Source of the DNA: Algoriphagus sp.
GTDB lineage: Bacteria > Bacteroidota > Bacteroidia > Cytophagales > Cyclobacteriaceae
Reading direction: 5' to 3'
NCBI GenBank assembly: GCA_018336015.1
Contig: JAGXQZ010000076.1
Span: forward strand, 1-49,918
DNA: 49,918 nucleotides
Within the stretch, counting starts at the first letter, position 1. Each line of letters opens with the position of its first letter. The notes beneath the pieces were generated by a model. It was not told the origin of the DNA. It saw nothing but the letters and a program-made list of their open reading frames with translations, and ran no database searches. The translations under genes and the position numbers were made by a program. Shown here piece by piece: positions 22,750 to 30,198 of the stretch.

Positions 22750-23772
22750 TCAGTACTCTTTGACAGTTTGGATGAACACCTTGACCATTTCTGGGTCAAT
22801 ATCCGGGTAGACTCCATGGCCCAAATTGGCGATGTGTCTTGACCCTTTAAATTGATCCATCATCTCCATGGTGGCAGCTCTAACCTGATCGGGATTGCCA
22901 TACAGGGCGGCAGGATCGAGATTTCCCTGTAAGGTTTTATTCGGCCCAATCAGCCTTCTGGATTCTTCGATCCCCATATTCCAGTCAAGTCCAATCGTCT
23001 CACAGTTGAGCTTTGACATTTCTTCTCTGGCAAAAAAGGCTCCTTTTGCAAATACCGTTACCGGCACTTCAGTAATCGCATCACAGATTTGAGAGATGTA
23101 ATTCAGGGAAAATTCTTGATATTGATTTGGGCCCAAAATCCCCGCCCAGCTGTCAAATATCTGTACCAAGTCAGCACCGGCACGAATCTGAGCTTTCAGG
23201 TAATTGATTGTGGAGTCGGTGATCAGCTGAAGGAGTTTGTGGGAAAAAACAGGTTCCCGATACAGCATTTCTCTAGACTTGGAGAAAGTTTTGCTACCGC
23301 TGCCTTCGACCATGTAGGCAAAAATCGTCCATGGCGCACCTGCAAAGCCGATCAGAGGTACCCGACCGTTGAGGTTTTTCTTAGTGATATGAATTGCATC
23401 AATGACGTACTTGAGGTCATGGTCTCCATCTGCCACACGGAGTTTTTTCAGATCAGCCTCTGAACGTACAGTTTGTGGGAACCAAGGCCCACGCTTTTCG
23501 ACCATCTCGTAAGGCAAACCCATCGCTTCTGGAATCACCAGGATATCCGAAAAAATAATGGCTGCATCTACTCCCAAAATGTCTACAGGCTGAATGGTGA
23601 CCTCAGCGGCGAGCTCAGGAGTTTGAGCCAATTCTATAAATCCACTGACTGATTCACGGACTGCACGGTATTCAGGAAGGATTCGGCCTGCTTGGCGCAT
23701 CAGCCATACGGGCGTTCGTTCGGTCTTTTCACCTCTTGCTGCTCGCAGCAGCAGATCGTTTTGGAGTTGCAT
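22750..23772 (-). CDS. hemE: Uroporphyrinogen decarboxylase
   Basis: A 340-residue cytosolic enzyme that removes four carboxyl groups from uroporphyrinogen III to give coproporphyrinogen III. The family signatures are complete: [16 protein letters not shown] near residues 21-36, [14 protein letters not shown] with the catalytic Asp, [16 protein letters not shown], and [28 protein letters not shown] closes the C-terminus. The start ATG at 23772 lies only four bases after a perfect TAnnTTTG box, suggesting a leaderless or nearly leaderless mRNA. Confidence 0.97.
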   Translation of the reverse strand: MQLQNDLLLRAARGEKTERTPVWLMRQAGRILPEYRAVRESVSGFIELAQTPELAAEVTIQPVDILGVDAAIIFSDILVIPEAMGLPYEMVEKRGPWFPQTVRSEADLKKLRVADGDHDLKYVIDAIHITKKNLNGRVPLIGFAGAPWTIFAYMVEGSGSKTFSKSREMLYREPVFSHKLLQLITDSTINYLKAQIRAGADLVQIFDSWAGILGPNQYQEFSLNYISQICDAITEVPVTVFAKGAFFAREEMSKLNCETIGLDWNMGIEESRRLIGPNKTLQGNLDPAALYGNPDQVRAATMEMMDQFKGSRHIANLGHGVYPDIDPEMVKVFIQTVKEY

Positions 23773-23776
23773 GGCG

Positions 23777-23784
23777 CAAAGATA
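23777..23784 (-). promoter_or_regulatory. Predicted -7 box of the hemE promoter
   Basis: The minus strand reads TATCTTTG, a perfect TAnnTTTG box, with only four bases between it and the ATG. The transcript should begin at or next to the start codon. No clear -33 element is seen. Confidence 0.5.
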
Positions 23785-23822
23785 GGTTCGGAATTTTATA
23801 TGGGAAGGATAAAATCACACAT

Positions 23823-23857
23823 AAAAAAAACAGAGCCTTCATTCTGGGGCTCTGTTT
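23823..23857 (-). terminator. Rho-independent terminator after the collagen-like lipoprotein gene
   Basis: AAACAGAGCC / GGCTCTGTTT hairpin (about 23828-23837 and 23848-23856); the minus strand ends in a long T tract. Confidence 0.9.
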
Positions 23858-23878
23858 GTGTAGGATTTTAGAAATTAC

Positions 23879-24421
23879 TTAATCTCTAGGCTTGATCTGA
23901 GCATTTAGAAAGTCCTTTTCTTCAATGCCAAGCATTTTGGTGACCGCCTCGTAGTCAGTCCAATCGATTCGGGAGCCTGCAAAATCTCCAGGTATCACTA
24001 CAATTCTAAATCGCTGACCTCTAGTCCAGTCTGCACTCAGGGTTTTGTAATCAATTGGGCCATCCAGAAAGAGACGAAAATCGTTCCTAGTGAAGTCATA
24101 ATTGTACATCAAGACTCCTTCATTGAAAAATACAGTTTGGGGAAGTGCTCTCCAAATTGGCGTTGATCCGTTTGTTTCCCATCTGATAAATGCCAATACC
24201 ACATCGCTTTCTACAATTCGGGGATTGAAGTCAAAGACACGCTCAAATTTATTGGCTTCTGTAAAGTCTACGTTTACTTCAAATACTTCGCTGACGACGT
24301 TGACTCCTGGCTGACCCTGTGGGCCTTGTGGACCTTCAGGGCCGATTGGACCCATCGGGCCTTCGCAGGATTGAAATGCCACCAAGGCAAGCAGCCCCAA
24401 AATTGCGGTTATCTTTTTCAT
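23879..24421 (-). CDS. Lipoprotein with a short collagen-like segment
   Basis: A 180-residue protein. The signal peptide ends in a lipobox-like VAFQSC (Cys19), so the mature protein would be lipid-anchored. Directly after the cysteine come six Gly-x-y triplets rich in proline (GPMGPIGPEGPQGPQGQPG). The remaining 140 residues form a beta-rich domain (VFEVNVDFTEANKFERVF, FIRWETNGSTPIWRALPQ, FRIVVIPGDF). This layout, a short collagen-like stalk between anchor and globular domain, is common in Bacteroidota surface lipoproteins. No enzymatic motif is seen. Confidence 0.85.
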   Translation of the reverse strand: MKKITAILGLLALVAFQSCEGPMGPIGPEGPQGPQGQPGVNVVSEVFEVNVDFTEANKFERVFDFNPRIVESDVVLAFIRWETNGSTPIWRALPQTVFFNEGVLMYNYDFTRNDFRLFLDGPIDYKTLSADWTRGQRFRIVVIPGDFAGSRIDWTDYEAVTKMLGIEEKDFLNAQIKPRD

Positions 24422-24486
24422 AGTTGAGTTGGTTTATGTAAGCTTTCCACGGCATGGATCGTGCCAAGGTTGGGAGAAAAATTAAG

Positions 24487-24999
24487 CTATTTTATGGGTG
24501 CAATAACATGCACCTCAGATTCACTGATAATCTTATCGATAAAAATTCCACTCAACACAAACTTGTTCTCTTGTGCAAATTCTTCCAGTTTAGTTTTGAC
24601 TTTATTGGGGCCGGGCATGACCCACTTATTAGCGTTCACTTTTGCTAGCAGGTACTTTTTTTCAGAAAAGGATTTAGACTCCAAATCTCCGGTAGCAAAA
24701 GGTAGATTGAGCCCTACAAAGACCTTCATCGTATCCAATTTTCCCGCAGGCTCGATGTAGTAAATGGTGTGAATCTTTGATCCCGGATTTAGTGACTGCT
24801 GGGTTTCGATGGCTCTGAAATTCTCCTCCAGTCGTCTGTCCTGAGGGATTCCGACAAACGTTTTCCCCGCTAAAGTTTCCGGGCTTTGGTTGATCAAGGT
24901 GACTTCAATGGGATTATTTCCCCCCAATTGAATGAAGAAGTAATAGCCAATAACAATGATCACAAGTAGGATAATTGCTGCAATACCTAGCTTTTTCAT
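24487..24999 (-). CDS. Membrane-anchored protein of unknown function
   Basis: A 170-residue protein with one N-terminal hydrophobic segment (about 4-24), probably an uncleaved anchor, and a soluble domain of about 140 residues: IEVTLINQSPETLAGKTFVGIPQD, KIHTIYYIEPAGKLDTMKVFVGLNLP and a terminal strand EVHVIAPIK. The alternation of strands and helices is faintly like GyrI-type ligand-binding domains, but this is weak. It lies three bases after the outer-membrane protein gene and is probably co-transcribed. Confidence 0.7.
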   Translation of the reverse strand: MKKLGIAAIILLVIIVIGYYFFIQLGGNNPIEVTLINQSPETLAGKTFVGIPQDRRLEENFRAIETQQSLNPGSKIHTIYYIEPAGKLDTMKVFVGLNLPFATGDLESKSFSEKKYLLAKVNANKWVMPGPNKVKTKLEEFAQENKFVLSGIFIDKIISESEVHVIAPIK

Positions 25000-25002
25000 C
25001 GA

Positions 25003-25590
25003 TTAGAATAAATATCGGATTCCAATTCCTCCCTGCCCCTTGAAATTAATTCGGTCGATCAATTCTAAAAACACACCAACCTCAGCAAAAATGCTTATGG
25101 GTGCTTCATCGAAGTAATATTCTGCACCGCCAAAAGCCTCGGGTCCGATGTCCAAATTGGTTCTTCTTTCGGATAAGGCGGTTTGAAGAGAACTCTGGCT
25201 AGACTGCCTGAAGTAGGAGTAGTTTACATTGGAAGTTCGCAGCTGAGCACCTACACCTGCATAGCCCAAGAGATACCCTTCGGTGATTTCAAACATATCG
25301 GTAATGTCTTCATGGAGCGCCATTCGAAAATTAAGTGCAACGCCCCGGCTGGCTGAATGACCAAGATAAAAAGCATTGGATGAAGGAGGATTGTTTTCGA
25401 AAGATCGCTGGTAATAGTCCTTTCCATTTACGCTTCCTCCTCCAACCATCACTTCAAAGGATAGGTAATCATCCAAAAAGTCTTTGTAAGTGAGTGAAAA
25501 AGGTTCTCCCAGTCGAACTCCGGCTCCTCTTTCCTGTGCAAATCCGATCATCGGGATCAATAAGGAGCCTAGCAGAAATTTGAGTTTCAT
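25003..25590 (-). CDS. Small outer-membrane beta-barrel protein
   Basis: A 195-residue protein with a signal peptide (about 1-19, ending GFAQ) and an eight-strand-like barrel: LSFEVMVGGGSVNGKDYY, ASRGVALNFRMALHEDI, LLGYAGVGAQLR, IGPEAFGGAEYYFDEAPISIFAEVGVFLELI, ending GGIGIRYLF with terminal Phe. It resembles the OmpW/PorT-like fold in size only. It lies between the ABC exporter gene and the membrane-anchored protein gene, all on the minus strand. Confidence 0.75.
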   Translation of the reverse strand: MKLKFLLGSLLIPMIGFAQERGAGVRLGEPFSLTYKDFLDDYLSFEVMVGGGSVNGKDYYQRSFENNPPSSNAFYLGHSASRGVALNFRMALHEDITDMFEITEGYLLGYAGVGAQLRTSNVNYSYFRQSSQSSLQTALSERRTNLDIGPEAFGGAEYYFDEAPISIFAEVGVFLELIDRINFKGQGGIGIRYLF

Positions 25591-25613
25591 AAGCGTTGGT
25601 TTAGTGATAGAAA

Positions 25614-27386
25614 TTAAATGGCCATCATCTTCAGCTGCATCTGATGGAGCTGGGTGTAGTATCCGCCTTTTTCCAAAAGCGATTCATGGGTGCCAGTTTC
25701 TACGATTTCTCCTTTATGAAGGACTAAAATTTGATCTGCTTTTTGAATGGTGGATAGCCTGTGGGCGATCACGATGGAGGTTCTTCCTTGCATCATCTTC
25801 TCGATCGACTCTTGGATCAGCTCCTCTGTTTCCGTATCTACCGAAGAAGTCGCCTCATCCAAAATCAGAATTTCCGGGTTATACACCATCGCTCTTACGA
25901 AGGAAATCAACTGTCGCTGTCCTACGGATAGTGTCGCTCCACGCTCCATGACATTGTAGTCCAGACCTCCGGGGAGTTTTTCGATAAATTTTCTGGCGCC
26001 TACCAGTTCGGCAGCTTCCATCACCTGTTCTTTGGAGATCGATGGATTACCAAGGGTGATGTTGTGATAGATGCTGTTGGAGAAAAGAAAAACGTCCTGA
26101 AGTACCACGCCGATATGTTTTCTCAAAGCTCCAAGTTCAAACTCGCGAATATCTGTCCCATCCACATAGATGTGGCCTTTGTTGATTTCGTAGAATCTTG
26201 AAATTAGGTTGATGATGGAGGATTTGCCAGCCCCGGTAGCTCCTACCAAGGCAATGGTCTGTCCTTTTTTGACTTCAAAGCTGATGTCTTTGAGTACATA
26301 TTCCTCGTCATTGTAGGCAAACCAGACATTTTCGAGCTTGATGTTTCCCTGGATTTTTTCCGGTTTGAAGCTGCCTTCATTGGCAATGTGCTCGGTGGAG
26401 GCGAGTAGTTTGAAAATTCGGGAAGAGCTTACCACCCCCATTTGGAGGGTGTTGAATCGGTCTGCAATCATCCGGATTGGACGGAAAAAGAGCTGCAGGT
26501 ACATGATGAAGGAAATCAAAATCCCGATCTGTAGATCCATTCCCAATACACCTACCGCGCCATACCACACGACTAATCCTATTCCGATGGCTTGGATAAT
26601 TTCAGCTACCGGAAAGTAAACTGAATAGTAAAGGACCGAGCGAATGTGTGCCGCACTGTGTTCTTTGTTGATTTCTTTGAATTTTTCGTATTCGCGCTGC
26701 TCTCGGTTGAAAATCTGCACGATGTTCATCCCGGTGATGTGTTCCTGCAAAAAGGAATTCAGATTGGAGACTGCGTTTCTGACGTCATTGAAGGTGACTT
26801 TAATTTTTTCTTTGAAGACATACGTCGAAATGATCATCAGCGGAAGCGTGCTCAGACTGACCAAGGTCAACTTCCAGTCGATGTAAAACATTACTCCCAA
26901 GATCGTGACGATCTGCAGCAAATCTCCAATGATCGCAGCAAGCCCTTCGCTGAATACATCTGCCAAAGTTTCGATGTCGGAGACGTTTCTGGTGACCAAT
27001 CGACCAATAGGAGTATTGTCAAAAAACTTTAGTCGAAGCTTGAGGAGGTGCCTGTAAAGTCGCGTTCGGATGTCTTTGATGATTACCTGACCGATCCATC
27101 CCGAATAGTAAGTATGTGCCCATTGGGCGACGGATTGCACAATCATGAGACCTACCAACAGGTAAATGATCCGCAATAGCCCATCCACATTCCCAACTGC
27201 TACATATTCATCGATAGCAATTTGGATGTAATAGGGCCGGGTGGGAGCCAAAATCGCCAAGGCAATGGTGAGAAAGACCAAAAAGTAGAATTGGGCTTGA
27301 TAGGGCTTCACAAAGGTGTAAAGCTGTCTCAAGACTTTCATGTCTATAATTTCCCCGGAGGACTCTTTTTCTTTTTCTAAGCTCAA
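25614..27386 (-). CDS. ABC exporter, fused permease and ATPase (MsbA/MdlB-like)
   Basis: A 590-residue half-transporter that works as a dimer. Six transmembrane helices occupy about residues 30-330. The ATPase domain shows Walker A GATGAGKSS, Q-loop GVVLQDVFLF, signature LSVGQRQL, Walker B ILILDEATSSVD and H-loop IVIAHRLST. The start is a TTG at 27386, seven bases after the truA stop; the next ATG (27341) would drop SSGEIIDMKVLRQLYTF's first half, which homologues usually have (a G-x-x-x-D segment before the first helix), so TTG is preferred. The substrate (lipid, peptide or drug) cannot be read from sequence. Confidence 0.93.
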   Translation of the reverse strand: MSLEKEKESSGEIIDMKVLRQLYTFVKPYQAQFYFLVFLTIALAILAPTRPYYIQIAIDEYVAVGNVDGLLRIIYLLVGLMIVQSVAQWAHTYYSGWIGQVIIKDIRTRLYRHLLKLRLKFFDNTPIGRLVTRNVSDIETLADVFSEGLAAIIGDLLQIVTILGVMFYIDWKLTLVSLSTLPLMIISTYVFKEKIKVTFNDVRNAVSNLNSFLQEHITGMNIVQIFNREQREYEKFKEINKEHSAAHIRSVLYYSVYFPVAEIIQAIGIGLVVWYGAVGVLGMDLQIGILISFIMYLQLFFRPIRMIADRFNTLQMGVVSSSRIFKLLASTEHIANEGSFKPEKIQGNIKLENVWFAYNDEEYVLKDISFEVKKGQTIALVGATGAGKSSIINLISRFYEINKGHIYVDGTDIREFELGALRKHIGVVLQDVFLFSNSIYHNITLGNPSISKEQVMEAAELVGARKFIEKLPGGLDYNVMERGATLSVGQRQLISFVRAMVYNPEILILDEATSSVDTETEELIQESIEKMMQGRTSIVIAHRLSTIQKADQILVLHKGEIVETGTHESLLEKGGYYTQLHQMQLKMMAI

Positions 27387-27393
27387 AGCCTGA

Positions 27394-28155
27394 TTAGTCT
27401 AGGTAAATGTCTGTTGGATATTCGATTTGGCTTAAAAATAAGCCTTTTGCAGAAGCTGCTTTTCCAGCCTGAGTTCGGTCTTTGGAAAGGATAATTCGAT
27501 CTAAATCTTCCACCTGCTTATGACCAAAGCCAATCTCCAGCAAAGTACCTACAATTGCCCGTACCATCCCACGCAAAAAACGATTTGCGGTAATATGAAA
27601 TAACAATTGGTCGTCTTTTTGTTCCCACAGCGCTTCATAAATCTTGCAGCGGAAATGGTTGACTTCCGTGTGGACTTTGCTGAAGCATTCAAAATCCTCG
27701 TGTTGGAGTAGGATTTGAGCCGCTTCATTCATTTTGTCTACATCAGGATGGTGAAAAAGCTGCCAAGCCAAACCTTCCAAGAATGGGTTTTTGGTAAATG
27801 TGATCCGGTAGAAGTAGGATCTTTTGATGGCATCAAATCGGGCGTGCGCATCTGGTTTAACCCTCCTGACCGAATGGATAGCAATCTCTTTGGGAAGGAT
27901 GGCATTGATTGCTTTCAGGAAGTTGTCTCCGAGGACTTGATTTTTCAGATCGAAATGACATACCTGCATACTGGCATGCACACCGGTGTCTGTCCTCCCG
28001 CTTCCCATGATGAAAATGGGCTCGCGGAAATAGGTGCTGAGCGCTTTTTCGAGGCATTCCTGAACGGTAAAGGCATTTTGCTGGATTTGCCATCCGTGAA
28101 ATGGACCTCCATGGTAGCTGAGTTCCAGAAAATAGCGGTTTGTCGTCTCGTTCAT
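27394..28155 (-). CDS. truA: tRNA pseudouridine(38-40) synthase TruA
   Basis: A 253-residue enzyme that isomerises uridines in the tRNA anticodon arm. Seen: YFLELSYHGGPFHGWQ, the catalytic GRTDTGVHA with the nucleophilic Asp (about residue 54), DAHARFDAIKRSYFYRI, and NRFLRGMVRAIVGTLLEIG. The length is normal. The start ATG is seven bases downstream of a perfect TAnnTTTG box. The ABC exporter gene follows in the same orientation with a seven-base gap. Confidence 0.96.
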   Translation of the reverse strand: MNETTNRYFLELSYHGGPFHGWQIQQNAFTVQECLEKALSTYFREPIFIMGSGRTDTGVHASMQVCHFDLKNQVLGDNFLKAINAILPKEIAIHSVRRVKPDAHARFDAIKRSYFYRITFTKNPFLEGLAWQLFHHPDVDKMNEAAQILLQHEDFECFSKVHTEVNHFRCKIYEALWEQKDDQLLFHITANRFLRGMVRAIVGTLLEIGFGHKQVEDLDRIILSKDRTQAGKAASAKGLFLSQIEYPTDIYLD

Positions 28156-28162
28156 GCCGCCG

Positions 28163-28170
28163 CAAAGATA
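28163..28170 (-). promoter_or_regulatory. Predicted -7 box of the truA promoter
   Basis: The minus strand reads TATCTTTG, identical to the hemE box, with seven bases to the ATG, so the leader is at most a few bases. No -33 TTTG is seen. Confidence 0.45.
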
Positions 28171-28256
28171 CTATTCCCAATCAATTCGACCGTGGAGATT
28201 TGTTTTCTTGATATTCCGAGGGGAAGGCTTTTTCTTTGCCCAAAATTTAATCCAAC

Positions 28257-28733
28257 ATGATTCAGCGCGTACAAACCATATTTCTTTTCCTTGTTGCCGT
28301 GGCTATGGGCGTGACCATAGGTACAGAGCTTTGGAACCAAACCGGCGGAACCCAAGGTGATACCTGGAACCTGACTGCTTTTACACTCAGCAACCTCGAT
28401 GCAAACGGTGAAGTAATTCAATCCTCCTCCAAGTGGTACCTGGGAGCTTTGGCAGCTTTTGCTGGGCTTTTGGCTATGATTTCTATCTTTCAATACCGAA
28501 CTCGTTCCCGACAAATGCTACTCAACATGATCAACTCTTTGGTGATGGTATCTTTGGTAGCAGCGACTTTCTTGACTACAAATGGAATTAATTCTGCGAT
28601 TCAAGCAAAAGAAGGGGGGAGTTACGAGATCGGATTTTGGTCGATTTTGGTGGCCATGGTCATGAATATGCTGGCTAACCGATTTATCAAAAAAGATGAA
28701 GCTCTAGTCCGATCGGTAGATCGGATCAGATAA
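28257..28733 (+). CDS. DUF4293 family membrane protein
   Basis: A 158-residue inner-membrane protein with four hydrophobic segments (about residues 5-24, 60-78, 84-105 and 120-140), starting MIQRVQTIFLFLVAVAMG and ending in a basic tail. The MIQRVQTIFLFLA-type start and the third-helix RQMLLNMIN loop match DUF4293, a Bacteroidota family of unknown function commonly beside truA. A near-match -7 box TTTCTTTG (28231-28238) with TTG 20 bases upstream may drive it. Confidence 0.88.
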   Translation: MIQRVQTIFLFLVAVAMGVTIGTELWNQTGGTQGDTWNLTAFTLSNLDANGEVIQSSSKWYLGALAAFAGLLAMISIFQYRTRSRQMLLNMINSLVMVSLVAATFLTTNGINSAIQAKEGGSYEIGFWSILVAMVMNMLANRFIKKDEALVRSVDRIR

Positions 28734-28740
28734 GAATCCA

Positions 28741-28768
28741 GCCTGGCCTTACCGCCGGGCTTTTTTGT
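28741..28768 (+). terminator. Rho-independent terminator after the DUF4293 gene
   Basis: GCCTGGC (28741-28747) pairs with GCCGGGC (28754-28760) with one wobble, followed by TTTTTTG. Confidence 0.8.
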
Positions 28769-28843
28769 TTTCCTTTTGTGAGCAAATACCTTCTTTACTG
28801 AATCAGTCTTTTCTACCTTGTGATCAGAGAAAATTCCTCTTTT

Positions 28844-29947
28844 ATGAAATTCGAAACAATAACCATCCATAAAGGCAATCAAATCACCGACAAAAATTGT
28901 CCGGTGGTGCAGCCAATCACTCTGAGTACGACCTTTCAACATGGAAATGAAGGGGGGGTGCTGTATACCCGAGCAAGCAATCCTAACCGAAATTCACTGG
29001 AGGAAGTACTTGCTGCGATGGAAAAGGGAGCGGATGCAGCGGCGTTTTCCTCAGGAAATGCGGCAGGTACTGCTGTTTACCAAGCGCTTGAACCAGGTTC
29101 GCACATTGTGGCACCGGATGACATGTACCACGGCTTACACAATTCCATGATACAGCTTTTTGCAGGAGTATTGGAAGTGACCTTCGTGGATATGAGTGAT
29201 CTGGAGGCAGTCAAAAATGCCATCCGTCCCAACACCAAGCTTTTATGGGTTGAATCACCATCCAATCCTCTTTTGAAGATCACCGATATCCGAGCCATTG
29301 CCCAGCTGGCAAAAGCACAAGGTGCAATTATGGCTTGTGACAACACGTTTGCCACTCCTGTATTTCAGAATCCTTTGGACTTAGGTGCGGATATCGTGAT
29401 GCACAGCAGTACCAAGTATTTTGGAGGTCATTCTGACATTTTGGGAGGCGCCTTGATTACCAAGGAGAAGAATACTTTTTGGGATAAAATCCGCACAGTT
29501 CAGCGGGTAGGTGGAGCTGTTCCTTCTCCTGCCGATTGCTATTGGTTGACACGAAGTATCCGTACACTGGCCTATCGGATGAAAGGCCATGCTGAGCATG
29601 CAATGATCTTGGCGGAGTTTCTACTCAACCATCCCGGAGTGGAAAAAGTCTATTATCCCGGCTTAAAATCTCATCCCGGACATGCCATTGCTGCCAGCCA
29701 AATGAGCGGTTTTGGGGGAATGGTTTCATTTACCGTAAAAGGCAGTGCCGAAGATGCCGATCGTGTGGTGTCAAAACTCAAGTATTTTATAAATGCGACT
29801 AGTCTTGGCGGAGTAGAGAGCTTGATCGAGCGAAGAGCAGCTGTCGAAGGTCCTAATACTTTGACTCCTCAAAACTTGCTTCGGGTGTCTGTCGGTTTGG
29901 AGCATACAGATGATTTGCTGGAGGATATGGATCAAGCCTTGGGATAA
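28844..29947 (+). CDS. Cystathionine gamma-synthase/lyase family PLP enzyme
   Basis: A 367-residue Cys/Met-metabolism PLP enzyme. The ATG at 28844 (MKFETITIHKGNQITDKN) is preferred over a GTG at 28820. Seen: PLP phosphate and substrate motifs YTRASNPNRNSLEE and SSGNAAGTA, WVESPSNPLLKITDI, CDNTFATPVFQNPL, and the Schiff-base lysine in MHSSTKYFGGHSDILGG; the C-terminus carries LGGVESLIERRA and RVSVGLEHTDDL. Sequence alone does not separate cystathionine gamma-synthase, beta-lyase and gamma-lyase activities. It stands alone between a terminator and a repeat-bearing intergenic region. Confidence 0.9.
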   Translation: MKFETITIHKGNQITDKNCPVVQPITLSTTFQHGNEGGVLYTRASNPNRNSLEEVLAAMEKGADAAAFSSGNAAGTAVYQALEPGSHIVAPDDMYHGLHNSMIQLFAGVLEVTFVDMSDLEAVKNAIRPNTKLLWVESPSNPLLKITDIRAIAQLAKAQGAIMACDNTFATPVFQNPLDLGADIVMHSSTKYFGGHSDILGGALITKEKNTFWDKIRTVQRVGGAVPSPADCYWLTRSIRTLAYRMKGHAEHAMILAEFLLNHPGVEKVYYPGLKSHPGHAIAASQMSGFGGMVSFTVKGSAEDADRVVSKLKYFINATSLGGVESLIERRAAVEGPNTLTPQNLLRVSVGLEHTDDLLEDMDQALG

Positions 29948-29954
29948 GAAAAAG

Positions 29955-30107
29955 TATTTACGATTTACGAGTGACGATTGACGACACCCAAAGTGGGGTT
30001 GAGTTTTTCTACAAAATGAACACTAACATGAACATGTTGTATTTACGATTTCAGAATGACGATTTACGGCATTTAAAGTAGGCTTGACTTTTTATTCAAA
30101 GACATAG
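29955..30107 (+). repeat. Degenerate tandem duplication, 85-base period
   Basis: Two units of about 68 bases begin at 29955 and 30040. Both start TATTTACGATTT, then carry TGACGATT, AAAGT-GG-TTGA and TTTTT at matching offsets; by eye about three quarters of the bases agree. Within the first unit TTTACGA/TGACGA is itself reiterated. There is no coding potential. Confidence 0.7.
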
Positions 30108-30158
30108 ATTTTTTTGAGTCGAGGCGAAGAACACCGAACACCGAACTTCGAATTTTGA

Positions 30159-30196
30159 ACAAAAAAAAGGTCCTGATAGAAACTCAGGACCTTTTT
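30159..30196 (-). terminator. Rho-independent terminator after the M1 peptidase gene
   Basis: AAGGTCCTGA (30167-30176) pairs with TCAGGACCTT (30184-30193); T tract on the minus strand. Confidence 0.92.
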
Positions 30197-30198
30197 GC

